From positions 1 to 22,702 of the forward strand of contig JAFCZV010000019.1 of NCBI GenBank assembly GCA_019314155.1: a DNA stretch of 22,702 bases, given 5' to 3'. Of this stretch, positions 1 through 7,329 are shown piece after piece (position 1 is the stretch's first letter; each line of letters begins with the position of its first letter). The position numbers and the translations under genes were made by a program. The stretch comes from Deltaproteobacteria bacterium (GTDB taxonomy: Bacteria > Desulfobacterota > Desulfobacteria > Desulfobacterales > UBA11574). The notes under the pieces are model-generated. The model was not told the origin of the DNA, did not search any database, and saw nothing but the letters and a program-made list of their open reading frames with translations.

Positions 1-507
1 ATGAACCAGGGCCAAATATTTTTTCTTGATGGTTCTGCGCTTAAACTGATCGGACAAACGATGATGTGCTCCGGAATTTTTGGCCACCACAAGCACACCG
101 GACGTGTCTTTGTCAAGCCGATGTACAATCCCCGGCCGAAACTCCCCGCCGATTCCTTCGAGCATGGGGCAATGATACAAAAGACCGTTCACCAACGTTC
201 CGCTGAGGTGGCCCGGTGCCGGGTGCACCACAAGTCCCGGCTGCTTATTGACAACGATGATGTCATCGTCCTCGTGAAGAATATCGATGGGAATCGGTTC
301 AGGTTTAAAGGGGCTGGGCTCCGGAAAGGGAATGTGTCCGCAGATTTCCTCACCCGCTCTGCCCTGAATTCGAATCTTTCCGTCGCGAATCAGGGTTGCG
401 GCAAAAGAACGAGAACAATCCACAATCCGGGACGCAACCAAAAAGTCAAGGCGCTTTCCTGAATCGGTTGCATCCACACGTATGGTAAAGGAATTCCGAT
501 GATGCAT
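1..507 (-). CDS. rluD: RluA/RluD-family 23S rRNA pseudouridine synthase, C-terminus cut by window edge
   Basis: The first 169 codons of a pseudouridine synthase that runs off the left edge in frame. Residues about 16-50 form an S4-type RNA-binding segment (GKRLDFLVA, SRSFAATLIRDGKI). The RluA catalytic signature HRLDKDTSG lies at residues 129-137, with D132 as the expected catalytic aspartate, preceded by the usual NKQPGLVVHPAPGH stretch. The family isomerises specific uridines in 23S rRNA; RluD itself modifies helix 69. An S4 domain plus this core fits RluD better than RluA or RluC, but the missing C-terminus prevents certainty. The ATG is at 507, only 15 nt after the carD stop codon, with no clear Shine-Dalgarno, so translation coupled to carD is likely. 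Confidence 0.9.
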   Translation of the reverse strand, partial: MHHRNSFTIRVDATDSGKRLDFLVASRIVDCSRSFAATLIRDGKIRIQGRAGEEICGHIPFPEPSPFKPEPIPIDILHEDDDIIVVNKQPGLVVHPAPGHLSGTLVNGLLYHCPMLEGIGGEFRPGIVHRLDKDTSGVLVVAKNSGAHHRLSDQFKRRTIKKKYLALVH

Positions 508-522
508 GTTTTAGAAGGTGGG

Positions 523-1095
523 TTATTTGTCGGAATTATCTGTATCTTCAGATTCTTTAGGGGGAAAAAGCAACTCCATCTCGGATATAATCGTCTCTCC
601 GCCGGTATTTCTGACGGTTGAAAGTTCCATAACCAGCAGGTTTTGAGCAGTATCGTAAAGTTTGCGTTCACCAAAGGATAAATCCTTTGTTAATTTCAGA
701 AGGGAAAGATCCCTGTACACTTCGGCCACATCATACAGTGAACCGGTTTTGATCTTGTCCATATATTCCCGATATCTTCGGTTCCAGGTCTGGGTCTCAC
801 CGGTTGACGTCTCCCGTCTTTCCATGACTTCGTACACTTTGGAGATGTCTTTCTCGTCGATGACGTCCCTAAGTCCGACCTGTTCAACATTCCATGTGGG
901 TATCATGATGGTCATTTCATTTTCGAGGATTTTCATCATATAAAAATCATGTTCTTCGCCGTTAATAATCCGGGACTCGATGGAGTTGATTCTCCCGACA
1001 CCATGAGCAGGATAGACGGCAAGATCCCCGACTTTGAATTCCCGAACGTCTTGTTTGGGGGTTTGCATTTTATCTTTAACCTTTTTCTCATTCAT
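523..1095 (-). CDS. carD: CarD/CdnL-family RNA polymerase-binding transcriptional regulator
   Basis: A 190-residue protein. Residues about 20-78 form the CarD/TRCF RNA-polymerase-interacting domain (FKVGDLAVYPAHGVGRI, then YMMKILENEMTIMIP). The rest is the expected helical DNA-contacting part, including ETQTWNRRYREYMDKI and DLSFGERKLYDTAQNLL, and it ends in a short acidic tail. Family members bind the RNA polymerase beta lobe and stabilise open complexes at housekeeping promoters. The length is typical of a stand-alone CarD. An ATG at 1095 gives the longest form but has no strong ribosome-binding site. The internal Met10 (MQTPKQ) has AAGG upstream and is an alternative start. The gene is preceded by its own promoter-like sequence (1185-1213) and is separated from hppA by a terminator, so it probably starts a new unit with rluD. 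Confidence 0.93.
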   Translation of the reverse strand: MNEKKVKDKMQTPKQDVREFKVGDLAVYPAHGVGRINSIESRIINGEEHDFYMMKILENEMTIMIPTWNVEQVGLRDVIDEKDISKVYEVMERRETSTGETQTWNRRYREYMDKIKTGSLYDVAEVYRDLSLLKLTKDLSFGERKLYDTAQNLLVMELSTVRNTGGETIISEMELLFPPKESEDTDNSDK

Positions 1096-1137
1096 TTTAA
1101 CACCGGTTTATTTTTTTAAAAATCTGAGATCAATCTT

Positions 1138-1151
1138 CCCGACGAATCGGG
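1138..1151 (-). other. Small hairpin with UUCG loop in the carD 5' leader
   Basis: On the minus strand the sequence reads CCCGA-TTCG-TCGGG, a perfect 5 bp stem with a UUCG tetraloop, about 43 nt upstream of the carD start and inside the predicted leader. There is no U-run, so it is not an intrinsic terminator. It could stabilise the transcript or mark a regulatory site; this is inference only. Confidence 0.35.
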
Positions 1152-1184
1152 ATTTACGCTATGCGCCCCAACAACCTTTTAAAA

Positions 1185-1213
1185 TATATACCATACAATC
1201 AATAAACAATCAA
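1185..1213 (-). promoter_or_regulatory. Predicted sigma70-type promoter for carD
   Basis: On the minus strand there is a TTGATT element (1208-1213), a 17 nt gap and TATATA (1185-1190). Both resemble the -35 and -10 consensus with ideal spacing. It lies between the hppA terminator and the carD start, leaving a leader of roughly 80 nt. The region is AT-rich, so chance matches are possible. Confidence 0.5.
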
Positions 1214-1227
1214 CCGGCAATACAATA

Positions 1228-1263
1228 AAAAAGGATCGGCGCATCATTGCGCCGATCCTTTTT
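1228..1263. terminator. Bidirectional rho-independent terminator after hppA
   Basis: A perfect inverted repeat: an 11 bp GC-rich stem (GGATCGGCGCA with TGCGCCGATCC), a TCAT loop, and flanking A and T runs of at least five on both sides. It begins 27 nt past the hppA stop codon. On the minus strand it ends in six or more T residues, which is classic intrinsic terminator architecture. It should isolate hppA from carD and would work in either direction. Confidence 0.9.
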
Positions 1264-1289
1264 ATTTATACAATTTTTATGAATGTTTT

Positions 1290-3305
1290 TTACAGCAGGA
1301 ATGGAACCAACAGCAGTGCAACAACATTCAGTATCTTGATCATAGGGTTAATGGCCGGACCTGCGGTATCCTTGTAGGGATCGCCCACAGTGTCACCGGT
1401 AACCGCCGCTTTATGGGCATCACTTCCTTTGCCGCCCAGATGGCCGTCTTCGATATATTTTTTGGCATTATCCCAGGCAGCCCCGCCGGTGGTCATGGAA
1501 AGGGCAAGAAAAACACCGGTGACGATACTTCCGATCAAAAGCCCGCCCAGAGCGACCTTTCCCAGCAATAAACCGACAACAAGTGGAGCCACTACCGGGA
1601 GAAGCGCGGGAACAATCATTTCACGTAGGGCAAACTTGGTGACGATGTCAACACAGGCTGCGTAATCGGGTTTGGCAGTGCCTTCCATGATGCCCGGAAT
1701 TTCCCGGAACTGGCGACGCACTTCCTCAACCACTGCCCCACCTGCATTGCCCACCGCCTTCATGGCGATAGAAGCAAACAGATACGGTAAAAGCCCGCCG
1801 ATGAAAAGACCGATGATAACGTTTACATCAGCCAGGTCGAATCTCAAGACAGGAGCACCCTCTTTGGCGTGCATGGCAAATTCCTGTACATAGGCTGCAA
1901 AAAGAACCAGAGCCGCCAGACCGGCAGAACCGATGGCATACCCCTTGGTCACGGCCTTGGTGGTGTTTCCAACCGCATCCAGCGGATCTGTGATCGCCCG
2001 GACGCTCTCGTCCATTCCCGCCATTTCAGCAATTCCGCCGGCATTATCTGTGATCGGCCCGTAAGCGTCAATGGCAATCACCATCCCGGTCATGGAAAGC
2101 ATGGACATGGCTGCCATGGCGATACCATATAGGCCGGCAAAGTGATACGCCATAAAAATTGACAGACAGATGACAAGAACCGGAGCAGCCGTGGCCTGCA
2201 TACTCACGGCCAGACCGGCAATAATATTTGTGCCGTGGCCGGTTGAAGACGCCTGTGCAATCCCTTTAACCGGTCCGTAAATACCTGTATAGTATTCGGT
2301 AATAATAACGATTACAACGGTAAGAATAAGTCCGATAAGTGTGCAATAGTAAATATTCATGGCGGAAATATCACCCAACCCGCCCATGAACTTCTTGCTG
2401 GCATAGTAGAATGCAACGGCCGCTATGATGGCAGCACCGAACATCCCCTTGTACAATGCGCCCATGATATATTCGCTCTTTCCGAGTCTCACAAAGAAAA
2501 TGGCGATCATTGAAGCGATGATAGAAATGGCGCCGAGCACCAGCGGGAATTCAATCACCATTTGGTTTTTGGGATAGAGAAGACTACCGATAAGCATGGT
2601 GGCAACCGCAGTAACCGCATAGGTTTCAAAAAGATCCGCTGCCATACCCGCACAGTCACCCACATTGTCACCCACATTGTCGGCAATCGTAGCCGGGTTT
2701 CTGGGGTCGTCTTCAGGGATACCCACTTCAACCTTACCTACCAGGTCAGCTCCCACATCAGCGCCTTTTGTGAAGATGCCACCGCCGAGCCGTGCGAAAA
2801 TCGAAATCAGGCTACCGCCAAAACCGAGGGCCACAAGGGCCATAATGTCATGGGTTACGGCATAAAACCCGGCTACGGATGTTAGTGCCAGACCGGCCAC
2901 CAACATACCTGTAACAGCACCGCCCTTAAAAGCCAGATTAAGACCGGCTGCAAGCCCTTTTTTGGCGGCTTCTGCTGTTCTTACATTGGCTATAACCGAT
3001 ACCCGCATACCCACATACCCTGCAATAAATGATACTATGGCACCGATCATAAATCCGATGGCGGTCTTAGCCCCCAGAAAGGCAAAGATGATAATAAAAA
3101 TAATAATACCGGCAATACCCATACTTTTGAGCTGGCGGTTCAGATATGCAATCGCGCCCTCTTTAATAGCAGCGGCAATTTCCTGCATCTTTTCATCTCC
3201 GGCAGGTGCTTTTTTGACAACTCCGGCCAGCACAACCGCAAAAACCACCCCCAAAGCACCGATCAGCGTGCAAAACAACGGTAAATTGTTTAATACAGAT
3301 TCCAT
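1290..3305 (-). CDS. hppA: Membrane-bound, ion-translocating inorganic pyrophosphatase (H+-PPase), K+-independent type
   Basis: A 671-residue, strongly hydrophobic protein with about 15-16 predicted membrane helices, the usual size of bacterial HppA. It hydrolyses pyrophosphate in the cytoplasm and pumps ions across the inner membrane. The substrate and Mg2+ motifs are all present: DVGADLVGKVE (183-193), the repeated-Asp segment starting DNVGDNVGDCAG (209-220), ITDNAGGIAEMAG (418-430) and GDTVGDPYKDTAGP (637-650). The residue after GNTT is Lys450. In the family, lysine here marks K+-independent enzymes and alanine marks K+-dependent ones. The ATG start has GGAGGG four nucleotides upstream. 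The gene lies 26 nt after pth, so it may be the last gene of the DUF1844-ispE-prs-rplY-pth run, and a strong terminator follows it. PPi pumping would suit an energy-limited anaerobe that forms PPi during sulfate activation; that link is inferred. Confidence 0.97.
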   Translation of the reverse strand: MESVLNNLPLFCTLIGALGVVFAVVLAGVVKKAPAGDEKMQEIAAAIKEGAIAYLNRQLKSMGIAGIIIFIIIFAFLGAKTAIGFMIGAIVSFIAGYVGMRVSVIANVRTAEAAKKGLAAGLNLAFKGGAVTGMLVAGLALTSVAGFYAVTHDIMALVALGFGGSLISIFARLGGGIFTKGADVGADLVGKVEVGIPEDDPRNPATIADNVGDNVGDCAGMAADLFETYAVTAVATMLIGSLLYPKNQMVIEFPLVLGAISIIASMIAIFFVRLGKSEYIMGALYKGMFGAAIIAAVAFYYASKKFMGGLGDISAMNIYYCTLIGLILTVVIVIITEYYTGIYGPVKGIAQASSTGHGTNIIAGLAVSMQATAAPVLVICLSIFMAYHFAGLYGIAMAAMSMLSMTGMVIAIDAYGPITDNAGGIAEMAGMDESVRAITDPLDAVGNTTKAVTKGYAIGSAGLAALVLFAAYVQEFAMHAKEGAPVLRFDLADVNVIIGLFIGGLLPYLFASIAMKAVGNAGGAVVEEVRRQFREIPGIMEGTAKPDYAACVDIVTKFALREMIVPALLPVVAPLVVGLLLGKVALGGLLIGSIVTGVFLALSMTTGGAAWDNAKKYIEDGHLGGKGSDAHKAAVTGDTVGDPYKDTAGPAINPMIKILNVVALLLVPFLL

Positions 3306-3331
3306 TTTCCCTCCATCTGAAATATTTAGCT

Positions 3332-3922
3332 TTAAATTACAATTCTCCTGTTGTTGAATCTGTTCATCCCTTCCTTTGTACCTTTACAAAGGATAGTAAC
3401 AACAGCATCCCGGGCCGTGGTAATGATCTGGTTTAAAACCTTTTTTTCTTTTAAAGTAAATTTTCCCAGAACATAATCAGAAGCACCGATTCCGGCCTCA
3501 GGTCGCCCGACGCCAATACGAAGACGCATAAAATCACCTCCGCCAAAGGCATCGATTATCGATCTTATACCTCTGTGTCCCCCATCCCCTCCTTTCTCTT
3601 TAATTTTTAATCTTCCAAAAGCAAGGTCGATGTCGTCATGAATGACCAACATGTCCTCACATAATATCCTAAAATATCCTGCAATTTTCTGAACATAAGG
3701 CCCGCTTCTGTTCATAAAAGCCATCGGTTTTGCCAGGATGACCTTTATGCCGTCGATGGATCCAATGCCGAATCGGGCATCAAACTTTCGTTTTTGAAGG
3801 GCAATAGAGAAAGCGTCTGAAACTTTATCCACAACCATAAAACCGGCATTGTGACGTGTTTTGGAATAGGTCTCGCCGGGATTCCCCAGTCCAACCACCA
3901 AGCGTAATCGTTTTTGCGGCAT
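3332..3922 (-). CDS. pth: Aminoacyl-tRNA (peptidyl-tRNA) hydrolase
   Basis: A 196-residue cytosolic esterase that frees tRNA from prematurely released peptidyl-tRNA. The N-terminus RLVVGLGNPGETYSKTRHNAGF contains the catalytic histidine (H24). Other family residues are N71 in MAFMNRSG, D96 in VIHDDIDL, and the GGDGGHRGIRS loop (111-121). Length and architecture are normal for bacterial Pth. A TTG codon immediately precedes the ATG at 3922. The ATG is preferred because CAGG lies 8 nt upstream and Pth proteins begin close to this point. The gene follows rplY by 18 nt, the common rplY-pth pairing. Confidence 0.96.
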   Translation of the reverse strand: MPQKRLRLVVGLGNPGETYSKTRHNAGFMVVDKVSDAFSIALQKRKFDARFGIGSIDGIKVILAKPMAFMNRSGPYVQKIAGYFRILCEDMLVIHDDIDLAFGRLKIKEKGGDGGHRGIRSIIDAFGGGDFMRLRIGVGRPEAGIGASDYVLGKFTLKEKKVLNQIITTARDAVVTILCKGTKEGMNRFNNRRIVI

Positions 3923-3940
3923 CAATAATACCTGTAAAAA

Positions 3941-4603
3941 CTATTTTTCGCTATCAGCTTCGGGTGTTTCTCCATCTTCTTTTTCAGCTTCTTCCTCTTC
4001 GGCCTCCTCTTCCTCTTCCTCTTCCGGTTCTTCTTCAATCTTCGGCGTGAGTATGGTTACCACCGTAAGATTGGCTTCACCTAAAAATTCAACCTCACCT
4101 TCCAGGGAAATATCTTCCACATGGATGGAATCTCCCATATCCAGATCGGTAATATCGATCTCGATGGATTCCGGAACCTCAAACGGCAGGCATTGCACTT
4201 CAAGCTCACGTCTTATAATCTGTAGAATGCCACCACGTTCTACGCCCACGGACTTGCCTGTGGTAACAACCGGGACTCCAGCCGTAATCTTGCGATCCAT
4301 ATCGATTTCATAGAAATCGATATGCAAAAATTTCCGTGAAACCGGATGGACTTGGAGTTCCTTTATCATGGCGGGTCGGGTGTAGGTTTCACCATTATTT
4401 TGAATGACCAGGTTCAAAATGAGCTGACCGATCCTTCCTTTTTTCAAAATCAGATCAAAGTCACTTTTATTTACCGAAAGTAGAACAGATTCTGTTTTCG
4501 GGCCGTAAAGCACAGCAGGAATCTGTCCCGCCTCTCTGAGGCGTCGTGCAGGACCGTTGCCCACCGTGGTTCTTATATTCGTTTTTAGTTCTATTAATTC
4601 CAA
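3941..4603 (-). CDS. rplY: 50S ribosomal protein L25 / general stress protein Ctc (two-domain form)
   Basis: A 220-residue protein. Residues about 1-95 are the 5S-rRNA-binding L25 domain (NIRTTVGNGPARRLREAGQIPAVLYG). Residues about 96-188 are the Ctc/TL5 beta domain (VPVVTTGKSVGVERGGILQ, CLPFEVPESIEIDITDL). From about residue 190 the protein is an acidic tail, almost entirely Glu, Asp and Ala. It binds 5S rRNA in the central protuberance of the large ribosomal subunit. The only workable start is TTG at 4603: no ATG or usable GTG lies near the conserved N-terminus, and a full AAGGAGG sits 10 nt upstream. It lies between prs and pth, the usual neighbours in this group. Confidence 0.95.
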   Translation of the reverse strand: MELIELKTNIRTTVGNGPARRLREAGQIPAVLYGPKTESVLLSVNKSDFDLILKKGRIGQLILNLVIQNNGETYTRPAMIKELQVHPVSRKFLHIDFYEIDMDRKITAGVPVVTTGKSVGVERGGILQIIRRELEVQCLPFEVPESIEIDITDLDMGDSIHVEDISLEGEVEFLGEANLTVVTILTPKIEEEPEEEEEEEAEEEEAEKEDGETPEADSEK

Positions 4604-4613
4604 AATATATTAT

Positions 4614-4620
4614 CCTCCTT
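4614..4620 (-). promoter_or_regulatory. Strong Shine-Dalgarno deciding a TTG start for rplY
   Basis: AAGGAGG on the minus strand, a complete match to the anti-Shine-Dalgarno, lies 10 nt before the TTG initiator of rplY. With no in-frame ATG available, this site supports TTG as the start despite the slightly long spacing. Confidence 0.7.
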
Positions 4621-4629
4621 AATAAACTT

Positions 4630-5568
4630 TTATACAAACAGAGAAGTCACCGAATCTCCTCTGAAGCTGCGGACAATCGCCTCGCCGATCAGCTCGGAAA
4701 TCGAAAGAACCTTTATTTTTTTACAGGATCTGGCATTATTTTTTAACGGGATGGTGTTTGTCACAACCAAGGCGTTCAGAGGTGATTTTTCAATCCTTTC
4801 AATTGAAGGCCCCGATAGAACAGGATGTGTACAAACGGCATAAACCTCTCTGGCACCATTTTTCATGATGGCACCTGCGGCTTCCACCAGAGTACCGGCG
4901 GTATCGACCATATCGTCCAGAATAACCACTATCTTTCCGGCAACATCACCAACCACGGCCATGGCCTTGGCTTCGTTGGGCGTTTCTCTCCGCTTATCGA
5001 TAATGGCAAGACCGGCATTGAGGCGTTTTGCAAAGGCCCTGGCCCTTTCCACACCCCCCGCATCCGGAGAAACGATCACAAGATCATCATTAAAATTGTT
5101 CCGGATATAATCAATAAGAACCGGAGCGGCAAAAAGATTGTCCACGGGGATATCGAAAAAGCCCTGAATTTGCCCGGCATGGAGATCCATTGTGATGACT
5201 CTGGAAGCACCGGCAACGGTCAGCATGTCAGCCACCAGTTTAGCGCTGATGGGAACGCGCGGCGCAACCTTTTTGTCTTGGCGTGCATACCCATAATATG
5301 GAATTACCGCTGTTATGCTGGCGGCTGAGGCACGCTTTAATGCATCCAGCATCAGAAGCATTTCAACTAGATTTTCGTTGACCGGAGAACAGATTGACTG
5401 AATTACAAAAATATCTTTTGATCTTACGTTTTCATCGATTTCTATCTGGATCTCACCGTCACTGAACCGTTTTACCTTTTCTCCACCCAGAGCAACATTG
5501 AGGTAACTGCATACTTCTTTAGACAGAGCCGGGTTTGAATTTCCTGAAAATATTATAAAATCATCCAT
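4630..5568 (-). CDS. prs: Ribose-phosphate pyrophosphokinase (PRPP synthetase)
   Basis: A 312-residue cytosolic enzyme that makes PRPP from ribose 5-phosphate and ATP for nucleotide, His, Trp and NAD synthesis. Visible motifs are the ATP-site KRFSDGEIQIEIDENVR (33-49), the class I signature DLHAGQIQGFFDIPVDNL (128-145), the DKRRETPNEA segment (191-200) and the PRPP loop VVILDDMVDTAGTL (214-227). Length and domain layout are those of class I bacterial Prs. The ATG at 5568 is followed by a closely spaced second ATG-like codon, but homologous N-termini favour the first. It is read after the tRNA-Gln gene with no terminator visible between them, so part of its mRNA may come from a transcript that includes the tRNA. 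Confidence 0.97.
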   Translation of the reverse strand: MDDFIIFSGNSNPALSKEVCSYLNVALGGEKVKRFSDGEIQIEIDENVRSKDIFVIQSICSPVNENLVEMLLMLDALKRASAASITAVIPYYGYARQDKKVAPRVPISAKLVADMLTVAGASRVITMDLHAGQIQGFFDIPVDNLFAAPVLIDYIRNNFNDDLVIVSPDAGGVERARAFAKRLNAGLAIIDKRRETPNEAKAMAVVGDVAGKIVVILDDMVDTAGTLVEAAGAIMKNGAREVYAVCTHPVLSGPSIERIEKSPLNALVVTNTIPLKNNARSCKKIKVLSISELIGEAIVRSFRGDSVTSLFV

Positions 5569-5654
5569 CTAAATTAACATCCTGTATTTCCGCTGCATAC
5601 ATGCAAGGAAAGCTGCCACCATATTCACCGTATCCTTTCAAAATCGACGTTATT

Positions 5655-5729
5655 TGGCTGGGGCGGGAGGATTCGAACCTCCGAATGCAGGAACCAAAGT
5701 CCTGTGTCTTACCGCTTGACGACGCCCCA
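5655..5729 (-). tRNA. tRNA-Gln (anticodon TTG)
   Basis: A 75 nt cloverleaf on the minus strand. The acceptor arms are TGGGGCG and CGCCCCA, followed by an encoded CCA. The anticodon stem CAGGA/TCCTG encloses the loop CTTTGGT, giving anticodon TTG, which reads CAA (and CAG by wobble). The T-arm is GGAGG-TTCGAAT-CCTCC, and the D-arm contains AAGCGGTAAG. The sequence closely resembles known bacterial tRNA-Gln. It sits between ispE and prs, a placement common in Desulfobacterota. Confidence 0.97.
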
Positions 5730-5741
5730 GAAGCGAAAATG

Positions 5742-5776
5742 TTGATAAGCGATCAAGATACACATCCGCTTATCAA
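5742..5776. repeat. Perfect 10 bp inverted repeat between ispE and tRNA-Gln
   Basis: TTGATAAGCG (5742-5751) and CGCTTATCAA (5767-5776) are exact reverse complements separated by 15 nt. The element starts 14 nt after the ispE stop codon on the minus strand and ends 12 nt before the tRNA. It has only a short T-rich stretch after it, so it is at best a weak ispE terminator. It could instead be a processing hairpin separating mRNA from the tRNA, or a protein-binding site. Confidence 0.6.
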
Positions 5777-5789
5777 TAGCTGAGTTGTT

Positions 5790-6662
5790 TCATGTGTATG
5801 ATATGCTGTATCCATCATCCTGCGTTATCATATCTGCAAGATACAGCTGCCACGTCTCATCGGTACGAGCAAGAGCGTGATTTGCCTTTGAGGCCTTATC
5901 TGAATCAGAAAAAAGACCGAACACGGTCGGCCCGCTGCCCGACATTAAAGCTCCCAATGCCCCATGGTCTAAAAGAGCCGTTTTAACAGTATTAATAACA
6001 GGGTATTTTGATGCCACAACTGCCTCAAGATCATTGCATAAATGGCATCCCGGATCAAAACTTCGCCTACCCAAAAGAGAACTTTTAAGTTTTTTTTTAC
6101 ATTTTGTCAATCTTAAATTCAGATTTTTATAAACCGTTGCTGTTGAAACACTAAACCCTGGAAAAATCAGCAATATCTTTAGCTTTTTAAGCCCAGGGTA
6201 AACCTCCAGTTTTTCACCGATTCCAGATGCTGTTGCCGGTCTTCGGAAAATAAAAAAAGGGACATCCGCTCCGATTGAAAGTCCCATGGACATAAGTTCG
6301 TCCGTCGAAAAAGGATAACCGTAATATCGATTTAATCCTAAAAAAACAGCGGCGGCATTGCTGCTCCCCCCACCTAGGCCGGCTGCCACCGGTATCTGTT
6401 TTTGTATAGAAATTTTTACCCCTTCATTTTTCTTCAATTTTTTATAAAAAAGATCGGCCGCAGCAAAGGCAAGGTTTGTTTCATCTTCCGGGACATGGGG
6501 ATGGTCGCACGAAACCGCCGTCTCTTCAACGCCTGCGTCCAGTGAAACCGTGTCGTAAAGTCCGACACAACACATCAGTGAGAAGAGATCATGGTAGCCG
6601 TCGGGCCTTTTCCCGACAATCTGTAAAAAAAGGTTTATTTTGGCAGGAGAAAGAATTTTCAT
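5790..6662 (-). CDS. ispE: 4-diphosphocytidyl-2-C-methyl-D-erythritol kinase
   Basis: A 290-residue GHMP-family kinase that phosphorylates CDP-methylerythritol in the non-mevalonate (MEP) isoprenoid pathway. The N-terminus SPAKINLFLQIVGKRPDGYH (5-24) holds the substrate-binding lysine. The glycine-rich ATP loop is PVAAGLGGGSSNAAA (91-105). GADVPFF (131-137) carries the catalytic aspartate D133, and MSGSGPTVFGLF (240-251) is the third GHMP motif. The length is typical. Codons 180-200 are lysine-rich but remain in frame. The ATG at 6662 has AGG about 7 nt upstream, inside the short gap after the DUF1844 gene, so the two are probably co-transcribed. tRNA-Gln, prs, rplY and pth follow. Confidence 0.96.
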   Translation of the reverse strand: MKILSPAKINLFLQIVGKRPDGYHDLFSLMCCVGLYDTVSLDAGVEETAVSCDHPHVPEDETNLAFAAADLFYKKLKKNEGVKISIQKQIPVAAGLGGGSSNAAAVFLGLNRYYGYPFSTDELMSMGLSIGADVPFFIFRRPATASGIGEKLEVYPGLKKLKILLIFPGFSVSTATVYKNLNLRLTKCKKKLKSSLLGRRSFDPGCHLCNDLEAVVASKYPVINTVKTALLDHGALGALMSGSGPTVFGLFSDSDKASKANHALARTDETWQLYLADMITQDDGYSISYT

Positions 6663-6674
6663 GAAATGCCTGGA

Positions 6675-7085
6675 TTAACCCTTCTCTTTCACATAGATCA
6701 TCCTCAGATCATACAGTATATTTTTAAGCATTTCCGCTTCATCTTCCGTTAAATTCCCTTGGGTTTTTTCTTTCAGCATACCCAGAATATCTATGGTCTG
6801 TTTTGCGATGGGGAGATTTTCAACCTTTTTACCGGTGCCCGGGTCTTCTATCACGCCCAAGTGCATCAGCGCAGAAGAGTTTAAAGAAAAAATGAAAGTC
6901 GCAAAATTTATTTCCGGCAGCTGAAAGTCTTCTGTATCCTTGTCCGGCTCAGCAGCCTTTTCCGGTTCTTCGGTCTTGGCATCCTCGTTGGCGGGTTCAG
7001 CCTTTTCTTCTTTTATCTCCGTATCTTCATCCCCTTTCGCGAATGCCCGTCTGTCTTTGATAATAAATTCTTTTTTGTCCGGCAT
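6675..7085 (-). CDS. DUF1844 domain-containing protein
   Basis: A 136-residue protein of unknown function. Residues 1-50 are charged and low in complexity (repeated Glu, Lys, Ala, Pro, Asp) and probably disordered. Residues about 55-136 match the DUF1844 pattern: INFATFIFSLNSSALMHLGV, then PIAKQTIDILGMLKEKTQGN and a helical end with EDEAEMLKNILYDLRMIYV. Such proteins are widespread in delta-proteobacteria and often precede ispE-type housekeeping genes. No catalytic motif, signal peptide or membrane segment is visible. The ATG has AGGAG 7 nt upstream. It appears to be the first gene of the run leading to ispE, though I see no convincing promoter in the 75 nt between it and the palindromic element. 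Confidence 0.88.
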   Translation of the reverse strand: MPDKKEFIIKDRRAFAKGDEDTEIKEEKAEPANEDAKTEEPEKAAEPDKDTEDFQLPEINFATFIFSLNSSALMHLGVIEDPGTGKKVENLPIAKQTIDILGMLKEKTQGNLTEDEAEMLKNILYDLRMIYVKEKG

Positions 7086-7160
7086 GTCCTGTCTCCTGTA
7101 ATCTTTTGATGGTTAAGATAGATGAACCCGCAATATGGGTTTTCCCAGCAAAATTAATTA

Positions 7161-7301
7161 GTGTCCATCCATAAATGGCCCTTTTTGCCCTGCTCGGCGT
7201 TCTCCGCGGGTTTCCGGTTGCGGCGTACAGACGTACGCCTCACCGCAAACCCTTGTGTGGCCTTGATCAGGACAAAAATTGCTCATTTCTGAACTGGACA
7301 C
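7161..7301. mobile_element. MITE-like 141 bp imperfect palindrome
   Basis: The element starts GTGTCC (7161-7166) and ends GGACAC (7296-7301). The outer ~34 nt of the two ends are imperfect inverted repeats, with about 27 positions alike, sharing AAATG, GC, TTTTTG and CCTG blocks in the same order. At the exact centre GGCGTAC (7222-7228) and GTACGCC (7233-7239) pair around an AGAC loop, flanked by GGGTTT-CGGT blocks that pair with ACCG-AAACCC. The whole thing can fold as one long hairpin and carries no ORF. This design fits a non-autonomous transposable element or a REP-type intergenic repeat. I see no convincing target-site duplication. It lies between the glmS-like gene and the DUF1844 gene. 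Confidence 0.6.
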
Positions 7302-7329
7302 CCATCGTATTCATTTACAAGGGCCTAAA

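Noticed and set aside
1..462. A plus-strand ORF at the window start
   Set aside because: The minus strand of the same stretch encodes a clear RluD-type protein with the HRLDKDTSG signature.
5569..5622. A 17-codon minus-strand ORF whose stop directly abuts the prs ATG
   Set aside because: It could be a leader peptide, but the codons show no attenuation-type pattern, the ribosome-binding site is poorly spaced, and an ORF this short is expected by chance.
7086..7160. TGGGAAAACCCATATTGC as a sigma54 promoter for the DUF1844 gene
   Set aside because: The GG to GC distance is about 3 nt too long for a sigma54 -24/-12 pair, and no good sigma70 pair is visible either.
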